A stretch of DNA of 64,000 nucleotides, from positions 124,001 to 188,000 of the forward strand of contig NZ_JAWCUD010000006.1 in NCBI RefSeq assembly GCF_032461945.1, in the 5' to 3' direction. How positions within the stretch are numbered: the first letter of the stretch is position 1; each line of letters opens with the position of its first letter. This document shows positions 52,232 through 59,778 of the stretch, one piece after another. The DNA is from Paenibacillus_E violae. Its GTDB lineage: Bacteria > Bacillota > Bacilli > Paenibacillales > NBRC-103111. Position numbers and translations under genes: made by a program. The notes under the pieces are model-generated. The model made no database searches. It saw only the letters and a list, made by a program, of their open reading frames with translations, and was not told the DNA's origin.

Positions 52232-52996
52232 ATGGCTGAGACACTAAGCGCACAGAAAACCGTGAAGTTTATCGTGACTCGTCAAGAGAGTCCGGATTCT
52301 AAGCCTTATACTGAGGAATTTGAAGTTCCTTATCGTCCCAATATGAACGTCATCAGCGGTTTAATGGAAGTGCAACGTAATCCAAAGAACGCGCGTGGTG
52401 ATAAAACAACGCCAGTTTGTTGGGAATCCAACTGTCTGGAAGAAGTTTGTGGAGCTTGCTCCATGGTCATTAACGGTAAACCGCGCCAAGCATGTTCGGC
52501 TCTGATCGATAAGCTGGAGCAGCCGGTTCGCGTAGCTCCGATGAGCACGTTCCCTGTTATGCGTGACCTTGTTATCGACCGTGGACGCATGTTCAACGCT
52601 TTGAAGAAAGTCAAAGCATGGGTTCCGATCGACGGTACTTATGATCTTGGACCAGGACCACGTATGGCGGAGTCGAAGCGTCAATGGGCATACGAGTTGT
52701 CCAAATGCATGACTTGCGGCGTATGTCTGGAAGCTTGTCCGAACGTTAATGACAAGAACTCTTTCATCGGACCATCCGCGCTTTCTCAAGTTCGTTTGTT
52801 CAATGCTCATCCAACAGGTGAAATGAACAAAGACGAGCGTTTGGATGCACTGATGACAGATGGCGGTATCGAAGGCTGCGGTAACTCGCAGAACTGCGTA
52901 CGCTCTTGTCCGAAAGGTATTCCGCTGACGACTTCCATCGCAGCATTGAATGCAGACACAACGAAACATTTGTTCAAGAAATGGTTAGGTGTGTAA
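52232..52996 (+). CDS. sdhB: Succinate dehydrogenase iron-sulfur subunit
   Basis: The 254-residue subunit transfers electrons from FAD to quinone. It has an N-terminal [2Fe-2S] ferredoxin domain (CWESNCLEEVCGACS, then RQAC) and C-terminal [4Fe-4S]/[3Fe-4S] ligands CMTCGVCLEACPN and CGNSQNCVRSCPKG. GGAGGAC precedes the ATG. It ends the operon at a strong terminator. Confidence 0.95.
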   Translation: MAETLSAQKTVKFIVTRQESPDSKPYTEEFEVPYRPNMNVISGLMEVQRNPKNARGDKTTPVCWESNCLEEVCGACSMVINGKPRQACSALIDKLEQPVRVAPMSTFPVMRDLVIDRGRMFNALKKVKAWVPIDGTYDLGPGPRMAESKRQWAYELSKCMTCGVCLEACPNVNDKNSFIGPSALSQVRLFNAHPTGEMNKDERLDALMTDGGIEGCGNSQNCVRSCPKGIPLTTSIAALNADTTKHLFKKWLGV

Positions 52997-53007
52997 GATT
53001 TAAGAAT

Positions 53008-53045
53008 AAAGCCCGATACCCTGAGCGACAGGGTGTCGGGCTTTT
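53008..53045. terminator. Terminator of sdhCAB
   Basis: AAAGCCCGATACCC pairs with GGGTGTCGGGCTTT around TGAGCGACA, followed by T. Confidence 0.9.
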
Positions 53046-53058
53046 GTGCATACAGGGG

Positions 53059-53244
53059 TTAATTTGCCGGGGGAAGCGCGTTCGTCTCCGCCCAATCAGC
53101 GTTATCTATAGGGGAGGTCTGGAGAGGATGCTTGATGGCCAGTTCTTCCTGGCATGGTGCTGCAGCAGGGATGGTTTCGTTTTTTGACGAAGCTGCCATC
53201 GTGATATCTAACATACTTAAGTGGAAATGAATCGAATACATCAT
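53059..53244 (-). CDS. Small 61-residue protein under GlnR-type control
   Basis: ATG at 53244 follows TTTGGAGGTGCAT, an excellent RBS. The frame encodes MMYSIHFHLSMLDITMAASS.. with an acidic/polar C-terminal half rich in Ala, Glu and Pro and a single Cys. Its minus-strand promoter (TTGTCA-N18-TATTAT) overlaps a perfect GlnR/TnrA box. I recognise no family. The precise promoter and RBS make it a credible gene; function unknown. Confidence 0.6.
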   Translation of the reverse strand: MMYSIHFHLSMLDITMAASSKNETIPAAAPCQEELAIKHPLQTSPIDNADWAETNALPPAN

Positions 53245-53270
53245 ATGCACCTCCAAATCCGTTGTTATTA

Positions 53271-53287
53271 TGTAACATAATATTACA
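53271..53287. promoter_or_regulatory. GlnR/TnrA box I
   Basis: TGTAA-CATAATA-TTACA matches TGTNA-N7-TNACA exactly. It covers the -10 (53277-53282) of the divergent small-gene promoter. Confidence 0.75.
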
Positions 53288-53306
53288 CATTTGAGTGAAT
53301 TGACAA
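53277..53306 (-). promoter_or_regulatory. Promoter of the divergent small gene
   Basis: Minus-strand TTGTCA (53301-53306) and TATTAT (53277-53282) lie 18 bp apart, 33 bp before the ATG. Confidence 0.65.
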
Positions 53307-53321
53307 CAGAATAATTATTTG

Positions 53322-53338
53322 TGTTATGTATATTGACA
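53322..53338. promoter_or_regulatory. GlnR/TnrA box II
   Basis: TGTTA-TGTATAT-TGACA matches the consensus exactly and overlaps the -35 of the transporter promoter. Confidence 0.75.
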
Positions 53339-53361
53339 TAAGTCTAGGATGTAAGTATGAT
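53333..53361 (+). promoter_or_regulatory. Promoter of the NitT/TauT transporter operon
   Basis: TTGACA (53333-53338) and TATGAT (53356-53361) are spaced by 17 bp. The start site should fall near 53368, ahead of the riboswitch. Confidence 0.8.
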
Positions 53362-53370
53362 ATAGACAAA

Positions 53371-53387
53371 TGTAAGAGTTAGTTACA
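53371..53387. promoter_or_regulatory. GlnR/TnrA box III
   Basis: TGTAA-GAGTTAG-TTACA matches the consensus exactly and lies just downstream of the expected start site. The three boxes are 51 and 49 bp apart. Confidence 0.75.
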
Positions 53388-53408
53388 ACCTCATAGCAAA
53401 CTTGTTTT

Positions 53409-53535
53409 CTAGGGTTCCGCGGCAGATGAAGGCTGTCGGTCTGGTCCAAGAGAAGACACACGGTGAAGGTCATCGTGCACACGGAGGGATAAAAGCCCGG
53501 GAGGATATCAGAATATGATATCGTTCCGGGTTTTT
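53409..53535 (+). promoter_or_regulatory. Guanidine-I (ykkC) riboswitch with expression-platform terminator
   Basis: The hallmark segments occur in order: CTAGGGTTCCG (53410), CTGGTCCAAGAG, two ACACGG elements, AGGGATAAAAGCCCGGGAGG. The last overlaps a terminator stem, CCCGGGAGGATATC with GATATCGTTCCGGG, followed by TTTTTC (53496-53535). Ligand binding should therefore favour read-through. Guanidine-I riboswitches commonly control guanidine carboxylase and NitT/TauT transporter genes. Confidence 0.9.
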
Positions 53536-53570
53536 CTTTTTACCAGTTTAAATGGAGAGGGAGAATCAGA

Positions 53571-54593
53571 ATGAGAAAAAGAATGGTATTTCTGATGATG
53601 GCGTTGTTAATCGCTTTTACAGTCGTGAGCGGATGCTCGAGTAAAGAGGCAGCAAGTAAGGCAGCAGGTGGCAGTGATCAACCCATCAAATTGGCACTTA
53701 GTCCATGGCCGGGCTGGTTTGTTTGGTATTTGGTGAAGGAAAAAGGGTTCTTTGAGAAAAATGGCGTAAAGGTTGATCTTGTTTGGTTCCCCGTGTACAG
53801 TGACTCCTTATCTGCCCTTGCGTCCGGCAAAGTTGATGCGAATAGCCAAACTTTAAGTGACACGCTTGCTCCTGCAAGCAAAGGGATTCCACTCAAGGCG
53901 GTGCTTGTGAACGATAACTCCAATGGTGGAGACGGCGTCGTAGTCAAACCTAACATCAATTCGCTGCAGGAGTTAAAAGGGAAAAAGGTCGCAACGGAGC
54001 TGGGGACGGTCGATCATCTGCTCATGCTAACGGCGCTTGAGAAGGCCGGCCTCGCTGAGAAAGACGTCTCTTACACCAATATGACAGTGAACGATGCAGG
54101 ACCTGCTTTCATCTCAGGCAACCTGGACGGCGCCGTACTGTGGGAACCATTCCTGAGCAAAGCGATTCAAGAGGGCAAAGGCAAGCTGTTATTTTCCTCC
54201 AAGGATACACCTGGACTCATTCCTGATCTGCTCGTGTTTAAAGAAGAAATCACCAAAAATCGGCCGGAAGACGTGAAGAAAATTCTGAATGCCTGGTTCG
54301 ACGCGCTGGACTACTGGAAAGCTAATCCGGAAGAGTCGCTACAAATTATGGCGAAGGCGGCCGAGACGCCAGTGGACGAATACAAAGCTGGAGTCGACAG
54401 CGTGAAAATATTTCAGTTAGACGATAATGTGAAAGCTTTCCAAAAAGGCGATTCGTACAGCTCCCTGCAGTACACATCGCAGAAAACAGCCGAGTTCTTG
54501 AAAAGCTTGGATATGCTGAGCACCATCCCGAAAGCAGAGACCTTCTTGGACGGACACTTTGTCGAAGAAGTGATGAAAGAGCGAAAGAAATAA
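53571..54593 (+). CDS. NitT/TauT-type ABC transporter substrate-binding lipoprotein
   Basis: The 340-residue lipoprotein has signal peptide and lipobox VVSGC22 with lipid-modified Cys22. The mature part resembles SsuA/NMT1-type periplasmic proteins (LALSPWPGWFVWYLVKEKG, GKKVATELG). It should deliver its ligand to the adjacent permease. The guanidine-I riboswitch upstream suggests a guanidine or related urea-type ligand. GGAGAGGG precedes ATG. Confidence 0.9.
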   Translation: MRKRMVFLMMALLIAFTVVSGCSSKEAASKAAGGSDQPIKLALSPWPGWFVWYLVKEKGFFEKNGVKVDLVWFPVYSDSLSALASGKVDANSQTLSDTLAPASKGIPLKAVLVNDNSNGGDGVVVKPNINSLQELKGKKVATELGTVDHLLMLTALEKAGLAEKDVSYTNMTVNDAGPAFISGNLDGAVLWEPFLSKAIQEGKGKLLFSSKDTPGLIPDLLVFKEEITKNRPEDVKKILNAWFDALDYWKANPEESLQIMAKAAETPVDEYKAGVDSVKIFQLDDNVKAFQKGDSYSSLQYTSQKTAEFLKSLDMLSTIPKAETFLDGHFVEEVMKERKK

Positions 54594-54614
54594 CAGGTGA
54601 GTGAGAGGTGCTCT

Positions 54615-55433
54615 ATGGAAATGGCTATGAAAAAAAGACGCAAATCCACGTTGTTTGCCATACGGGGCGACATCAATCGTAAAACGTATGTTTCAGGCAT
54701 TGTTCTCATTATATGTTTGGCAGTTGTCTTCTGGAGTTTGCTCAGCTATGGCAATTTGGTTAATCGAACCTTTTTGCCGACACCGGATCAAGTGCTTCGC
54801 CAATTTGCCATTCAGTTGCAGAGTTCCACTTTTTGGCATCATGTTGGCATTAGTATTTTCCGAGTAGGGGCAGGATTTTTACTTGCTTGTTTGCTTGGGA
54901 TTCCGCTTGGGATTCTGGCGGGTACGTTTCGTTTTGCAGAAGCGCTGCTCGTTCCACCGACCGAATTTATTCGCTATATGCCGGCTACGGCGTTCATTCC
55001 GCTGATTATGGTTTGGGCCGGAATCGGGGAGTGGGCGAAGGTCATCGTTATTTTCATCGGCTGTTTCTTCCAGCTCATGCTGATGGTGGCAGACAATACA
55101 CGATCGGTTTCGAACGATTTGCTGCAAACCTCGTACACCCTTGGCGCGAATCGCTGGCAAGCTATTGAGAAAGTGCTAATCCCAGCGCTGCTGCCAGATT
55201 TGATGAACACCTTGCGTTTAATTATTGGCTGGGCCTGGACCTATCTTGTCGTAGCGGAATTGGTTGCGGCAAGCAGCGGGCTGGGGTTCTCCATCATGAA
55301 GGCGCAAAGATTCTTGAATACGGATCAAATTTTCGTAGGTATTATCGCCATTGGCCTGCTCGGATTGATGACGGACCGTACCTTTGCTTACTGTCACCGC
55401 AGATTTTTCCCATGGCTGGAAGGAGGGCGTTAA
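54615..55433 (+). CDS. NitT/TauT-type ABC transporter permease
   Basis: The 272-residue membrane subunit has six helices and the EAA-like loop (TLGANRWQAIEKVLIPALLPDLMN). ATG 54615 is preferred to GTG 54597 because GAGAGGTG is spaced correctly. It is 21 bp after the binding-protein gene. Confidence 0.9.
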   Translation: MEMAMKKRRKSTLFAIRGDINRKTYVSGIVLIICLAVVFWSLLSYGNLVNRTFLPTPDQVLRQFAIQLQSSTFWHHVGISIFRVGAGFLLACLLGIPLGILAGTFRFAEALLVPPTEFIRYMPATAFIPLIMVWAGIGEWAKVIVIFIGCFFQLMLMVADNTRSVSNDLLQTSYTLGANRWQAIEKVLIPALLPDLMNTLRLIIGWAWTYLVVAELVAASSGLGFSIMKAQRFLNTDQIFVGIIAIGLLGLMTDRTFAYCHRRFFPWLEGGR

Positions 55434-55436
55434 CTG

Positions 55437-56252
55437 ATGCGAGCACAACAAGCCCTACATATCGAACCTTCGCATGAAAAAGAGATAAAAATGAGCAAAA
55501 TTACGGCTTCCGATGTTACGAAAGTGTACAGTTCGAAGAAGTCGCAGTTCGTAGCACTCGACAGAGTTTCCTTTCATGTGGATGCACATGAGTTTGTGAG
55601 TTTTGTTGGTCCCTCCGGCTGCGGGAAGTCCTCTCTTTTGCGAATTGTTGCGGGTCTAGAGACGATGACTACAGGATCTCTGAGCATCTCGGGGCATGAA
55701 ATTGATGGTCCTGGAGCTGATCGCGGAATGGTGTTCCAATCCTACACGCTGTTCCCTTGGCTTTCCGTACGAGAGAACATCGAGTTCGGGCTGACGCTGA
55801 AGGGTGTTCCTATTTTTGAAAAAAGAGCCATTTCCGATCACTTCATGGAGCTTGTCGGCTTGCAAAAGTTCGCCAGAGCGCTGCCGAAGGAGCTCTCCGG
55901 CGGGATGAAGCAGCGGGTGGCGATCGCAAGAGCACTCGCCAACAATCCGGAAGTGCTGCTGATGGATGAACCTTTCGGGGCGCTCGATCCGCAGACCAAA
56001 AATTCGATGCAAGAACTGCTGCTGCGCATCTGGGAGAAAGAAAAAACTACCGTTATATTCATCACGCACGATATCGAGGAAGCGATCTTCCTTTCCCAGC
56101 GTGTGTATGTGATGCAGGCGCATCCGGGCACAATTCGTAAAGAAATCGTCATTCCAGCCGGTTTGCGGGACGTGGAAGATGTGAAAGATTCGGAGTCTTT
56201 CCTGAAGTTGAAAAAGCAGATTATTTCCCTGATTGGGCATCATGAGGAATAA
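55437..56252 (+). CDS. NitT/TauT-type ABC transporter ATPase
   Basis: The 271-residue ATPase has Walker A GPSGCGKSS, signature LSGGMKQR, Walker B VLLMDEPFGALD, and H-loop ITHDIEEA. An N-terminal extension of about 18 residues precedes the domain. GGAGGGCG is placed before ATG 55437. It forms the energy unit of the transporter and ends the operon. Confidence 0.93.
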   Translation: MRAQQALHIEPSHEKEIKMSKITASDVTKVYSSKKSQFVALDRVSFHVDAHEFVSFVGPSGCGKSSLLRIVAGLETMTTGSLSISGHEIDGPGADRGMVFQSYTLFPWLSVRENIEFGLTLKGVPIFEKRAISDHFMELVGLQKFARALPKELSGGMKQRVAIARALANNPEVLLMDEPFGALDPQTKNSMQELLLRIWEKEKTTVIFITHDIEEAIFLSQRVYVMQAHPGTIRKEIVIPAGLRDVEDVKDSESFLKLKKQIISLIGHHEE

Positions 56253-56257
56253 TAGAA

Positions 56258-56287
56258 ACTTGGCCGTTATCACGGTCAAGTTTTTTT
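56258..56287 (+). terminator. Terminator of the transporter operon
   Basis: ACTTGGCCGT pairs with ACGGTCAAGT around TATC, followed by T7. Confidence 0.9.
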
Positions 56288-56333
56288 GTTGTATGCTGGA
56301 CAATCTCTGGAAAATTTACTTTTACTGTTCTAA

Positions 56334-56362
56334 TTGACGAGGGATTGGCTGTTCGATAGAAT
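56334..56362 (+). promoter_or_regulatory. Promoter of the LacI-family gene
   Basis: TTGACG (56334-56339) and TAGAAT (56357-56362) are 17 bp apart, 34 bp before the GTG. Confidence 0.75.
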
Positions 56363-56395
56363 AAATTAAAGCGATTCATAAATGAGGGAAATCAT

Positions 56396-57454
56396 GTGAA
56401 TAAAAGTAAACAGCCGACAATTGTCGATGTAGCTTCGGAAGCCGGCGTTTCCATTGCTACCGTATCGAATGTTATCAATCGCAGAAAGGTGCCGATGGCG
56501 CCCGAAACGATCCGCAAGGTGGAAGAAGCCGTTGTTCGGTTAGGCTATCGCCGGAATGTGATGGCGACGAATTTGAGCCGGCGCAGGTCCTATGAGCTTG
56601 GCTTGATTATTCCGCATTTTGGTGGCTATTATGGCCGTTTTGCGGAGAACCTGGAGCAGAAGGTGCATCATTTCGGCTACCATTTATCCATCTTCTCGGC
56701 GGCAGGTATGGATCCGGAGATTGAGCAACGCCATCTGGAGCATTTATTACAGCGCAGAGTAGACGGCTTGGTCAGCCATGGTTTGGCGATGAGCATGCAG
56801 TCTACGCAGCAGTTAGTCGGAGAGGGCACGCCCCTTGTCATCTTCAATGGGTGGGGCTGGCCGAACGAAATCGTCAAAATGGCCGTTAACTTGGATTTTG
56901 CGAAAGCGTCTTCGGAGGCGGTTCAGCATTTTCTGGCGAACGGCTGCCGCTCCGTGATTTATGCAGGCAGAAGCAAGGGAATGGGAGCTAACGAACAGCG
57001 TATCCAAGGATTTATGGCTGGGCTAAGCGATCGTGGGGAATCGACCGTGCATGCGCTTTTGGATGCAGGGGAGCTTGGAATTGAGGGTACACTTGATGAA
57101 GCGCTGCGCATAAGCGGGGATCTTAGGCCTATCGGGATCTATACGTTTAATGATGCGTTGGCGCTTGAGCTTCTAGCCCTTTGCCATGAACGTGGGATAT
57201 CCGTACCCGGAGAGATACAGCTCATTGGGATGGATAATGAGTTTTTCTCCAAGTCAAGCTACCCGTCTATCACCAGCTTTGAGATGCCGGTTGATTTGCA
57301 AACCAGCTTGGTTGCGGCATTTCTCATGCGGCAGATTGGGGAAGAGTTGGACGAGGAGAATACGCAGCTGCTGGAGGAATACTTGCCACGTGTGACAGGG
57401 CATGAACTGTTTATTGATCTAGAGATGATCGTACGGAAATCTTCAGGCAAATAA
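56396..57454 (+). CDS. LacI-family transcriptional regulator
   Basis: The 352-residue protein has an N-terminal HTH with hinge (TIVDVASEAGVSIATVSNVINRR..RKVEEAVVRLGYRRN) and a periplasmic-binding-like sensor domain. GTG 56396 follows GAGGGAAATC. No sugar operon is adjacent, so its targets lie elsewhere. The effector is unknown. Confidence 0.92.
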   Translation: MNKSKQPTIVDVASEAGVSIATVSNVINRRKVPMAPETIRKVEEAVVRLGYRRNVMATNLSRRRSYELGLIIPHFGGYYGRFAENLEQKVHHFGYHLSIFSAAGMDPEIEQRHLEHLLQRRVDGLVSHGLAMSMQSTQQLVGEGTPLVIFNGWGWPNEIVKMAVNLDFAKASSEAVQHFLANGCRSVIYAGRSKGMGANEQRIQGFMAGLSDRGESTVHALLDAGELGIEGTLDEALRISGDLRPIGIYTFNDALALELLALCHERGISVPGEIQLIGMDNEFFSKSSYPSITSFEMPVDLQTSLVAAFLMRQIGEELDEENTQLLEEYLPRVTGHELFIDLEMIVRKSSGK

Positions 57455-57455
57455 G

Positions 57456-57500
57456 AAAGACCATTGATCGCTTGGGGGAGAGATCGATGGTCTTATCTTT
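57456..57500. terminator. Terminator between LacI and CDF genes
   Basis: AAGACCATTGATC pairs with GATCGATGGTCTT around a G-rich loop, with flanking T/A tracts. Confidence 0.82.
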
Positions 57501-57506
57501 TTTGGA

Positions 57507-58484
57507 TTAAAGGAGAGGTAGGGAGCTGCTGGAAGCGGAGTTTAAACGGTTTTGATGCTTCAAGAACGCTTTACCGTACTCCCCATGCGGATTGATTTCG
57601 GCATGTTCAATTTGAATCGTGGCATGCTCGATGCCGTATTTGCTTTTGAGCGTTTCATTAATGGCCAAAATGACGCAGAACGGTTGAATGTTGGGACTGA
57701 TGAACACGTGAGCTGTTAAGGAATAATGGTCCGTCGAAACAGCCCAAAGATGCATTTCATGCACATCCTCTACGCCCTCGACAGAGGCAATCTGCTTGCG
57801 AATTTCGTCCAGGTTATAACGCTCCGGCACGGATTCCATGAGAATCAGGTACGATTCACGAATGATTTTGCTGCCGCCGATGAAAATAATGCCGCCAATC
57901 ACCATGGAGATGAGAGGGTCGAAGATAAGCAAGCCAGAGTAATAAATAATAATGGAGGATACGATGACGCCAACCGAGCTGAGCAGATCGCCAAAAAAGT
58001 GCCAGAGGGCGCTTTTGACATTCAGATTATCCTCTTCCTTCACGCTGTTATGGAGCACCAAGGTGAGCACCAGGTTGACGACGAAACCGATCGAAGCAAT
58101 TCCTAACATGAGGCCAAGCTGAATCGGTTGGGGATGAATCATGCGCTGAATGCCCTCGATGAAGATTCCTAAGGCGATCACGCAGAGGGCGAGGCCGTTT
58201 AGGAATGAAGCGATGATCTCAAACCGCAGGAACCCGAACGTGAATCGGGCATTCGGCTGCCGGGTTGCGAGATGCAGGGCAATCATGCTTAAGCCCAGCG
58301 CGATGACGTCCGAAATCATATGGGCTGAATCCGAAAGCAGTGCGAGCGAATTGGAAAACACTCCGCCGACGATTTCTACAATGGTGAAAAAGGCAGTTAG
58401 CAGAAGGGTTACCCACAATGTTTTTCTGGATTTTGTTTGTTTTTTTACGTGATGAAGATGGTGGTAGTCGTATTCGGTATTCAT
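57507..58484 (-). CDS. Cation diffusion facilitator (CzcD/ZitB-type) metal exporter
   Basis: The 325-residue protein has a short His-rich N-terminus (DYHHLHH), six membrane helices with the metal-site motifs SLALLSDSAHMISD and HFFGDLLSSVGV, and a C-terminal cytoplasmic ferredoxin-like domain (about 215-300). It exports Zn or a similar divalent cation by proton antiport. No metal regulator is adjacent. Confidence 0.92.
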   Translation of the reverse strand: MNTEYDYHHLHHVKKQTKSRKTLWVTLLLTAFFTIVEIVGGVFSNSLALLSDSAHMISDVIALGLSMIALHLATRQPNARFTFGFLRFEIIASFLNGLALCVIALGIFIEGIQRMIHPQPIQLGLMLGIASIGFVVNLVLTLVLHNSVKEEDNLNVKSALWHFFGDLLSSVGVIVSSIIIYYSGLLIFDPLISMVIGGIIFIGGSKIIRESYLILMESVPERYNLDEIRKQIASVEGVEDVHEMHLWAVSTDHYSLTAHVFISPNIQPFCVILAINETLKSKYGIEHATIQIEHAEINPHGEYGKAFLKHQNRLNSASSSSLPLL

Positions 58485-58620
58485 ACGGTCCCTCCTTATT
58501 TATAATAATTCTAATTTAATTATTACTATTATATGCTAAGAGGGGGAAAGGTGCAACCCTTTTTGGGCGATTTACAGATTAAACACAAATTTCTGAGAAG
58601 TCTACAAAATGAGCAGGGGA

Positions 58621-58730
58621 GCGTATAGCGGCGTTTAGAGGCGTGTAGAAGTGTAAAATAGCGTATAGAAGCGTATAGAAGCGTATAGAAGCGTATAGAA
58701 GCCTAAAAAAACGTATAGAAGTGCTTAAAG
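58621..58730. repeat. Eleven phased 10-bp units based on GCGTATAGAA
   Basis: Eleven consecutive decamers lie in register. Four adjacent units at 58661-58700 are exactly GCGTATAGAA. Others are variants (GCGTATAGCG, GCGTTTAGAG, GCGTGTAGAA, GTGTAAAATA, GCCTAAAAAA, ACGTATAGAA, GTGCTTAAAG). A reading frame on the minus strand through it has no RBS and is not credible. Confidence 0.9.
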
Positions 58731-58847
58731 AGGAAAAGAATAAAGCGTTTTCTATTTTGTAACATAAATGAAATATTCCTGTTATGGTTCCATAATGTTC
58801 GGAGGGTAATATAATAACCAAGACCCCCTTTTTAATATAAACTTTTT

Positions 58848-58881
58848 GAACCCGGCCCCGTTGGCTGGGTTCCTTTTTTTT
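58848..58881 (+). terminator. Intrinsic terminator with no assigned gene
   Basis: GAACCCGGCC pairs with GGCTGGGTTC around CCGTT, followed by eight T. No gene ends upstream on this strand; a small RNA is possible. Confidence 0.75.
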
Positions 58882-58949
58882 CTGGCGATGTAATTCTTCT
58901 TACCTCAAACAATCCGATCAGAGTATCTCGAAAAAAGAGGGAAAACACT

Positions 58950-59134
58950 CTAACGGACCTCATCGCCGTAATTCTATGCAAATTGCTTCTTTTTGCATCA
59001 CTAACGGACCCCAGTAACGTTATCTTGTCATTTCACATCACAAATTCACTCTGAAGGGGTGGATAGCCGCGCTAGTGTCCGTTAGAATTCTAGAGAGTCC
59101 CAATTCTTGCGAATAAGGGCTGCTCGGTCCGTAA
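58950..59134. repeat. CTAACGGACC-type intergenic repeats
   Basis: Two direct copies CTAACGGACC (58950-58959 and 59001-59010) and two inverted copies TGTCCGTTAG (59076-59085) and GGTCCGTAAG (59126-59135). Such short repeats appear dispersed in Paenibacillus-type intergenic DNA. Confidence 0.6.
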
Positions 59135-59218
59135 GGGATTTGAATTGTACTAAGCTCACTGCACACGAAAATCTACATGCATAAATTAAGTTACTATTTC
59201 TTGTCCTTAATAAATAAA

Positions 59219-59240
59219 TAGCCCATCCGTGGGCTTTTTT
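59219..59240 (+). terminator. Small intrinsic terminator
   Basis: AGCCCA-TCCG-TGGGCT is followed by five T. It has no assigned upstream gene. Confidence 0.75.
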
Positions 59241-59335
59241 CATTTTCCAAACAATATATCTAATACTGTTCCAAATTGGCCGCGAGACGCACGATTAACA
59301 AAGTTGCACTCAGCAAACGGGAGGGGCAATCCATT

Positions 59336-59752
59336 ATGTTAACTTCTTTTTTTACGAAGATCTACATGGCGATGTCTGGATTCAAAAATAACGTAAAGCA
59401 ATTATCTGGAAATCCTGATATGCTAGAGGATGAAGCGGTAGCGGGGACAAGGGTTGAAATAGATGAGTTTCCCGATTTGCTGCACGATATTTCGTCTATT
59501 TTCGAAAAAGGGTTAAGCGAGCAGGATATTAAGATTGCTCAACATACGATTGAAGCATTAAGCATCGACGGAACAACGAAGTTTCACTATATTGTGCGTA
59601 TGCATGCTGAAGTTTTGGGGATGACCATGATTGCGGTTCGCGATCGGCCGACGAGTGCGGTTCTGTGTTTTGTAACAGAGGAGAAGGTTGCTTATCACAT
59701 TCAGGGGGTCATCTCCGTCTTTCATTTACCTGAAAATCAAGTTCTGCAGTAG
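59336..59752 (+). CDS. Hypothetical 138-residue protein
   Basis: ATG 59336 follows GGAGGGGCAATCC; the upstream extension to 59276 lacks an RBS. The protein has an early amphipathic segment (MLTSFFTKIYMAMSGFKNNV) and an alpha/beta body. Its C-terminal part FVTEEKVAYHIQGVISVF may be a beta-rich fold. No recognised domain. It precedes the Nudix gene by 26 bp, so cotranscription is likely. Confidence 0.65.
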   Translation: MLTSFFTKIYMAMSGFKNNVKQLSGNPDMLEDEAVAGTRVEIDEFPDLLHDISSIFEKGLSEQDIKIAQHTIEALSIDGTTKFHYIVRMHAEVLGMTMIAVRDRPTSAVLCFVTEEKVAYHIQGVISVFHLPENQVLQ

Positions 59753-59778
59753 CTGTATACGATACTTATCGAAAGGCG

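Larger units (their letters stand above)
58485..59335. other. 850-bp intergenic region rich in repeats
   Basis: No credible coding sequence is seen. It holds the CDF promoter at its left end, a 10-bp tandem repeat array (58621-58730), an unassigned terminator (58848-58881), four CTAACGGACC-type repeats (58950-59134) and a second terminator (59219-59240). Confidence 0.7.

Noticed and set aside
58621..58730. CRISPR array
   Set aside because: Repeat units are contiguous 10-mers without spacers, and no cas genes are present.
58579..58821. Minus-strand 80-codon frame through the 10-bp repeat array
   Set aside because: No RBS, and the translation merely reflects the decamer repeat (repeated I-R-F-Y-T-L-L-Y).
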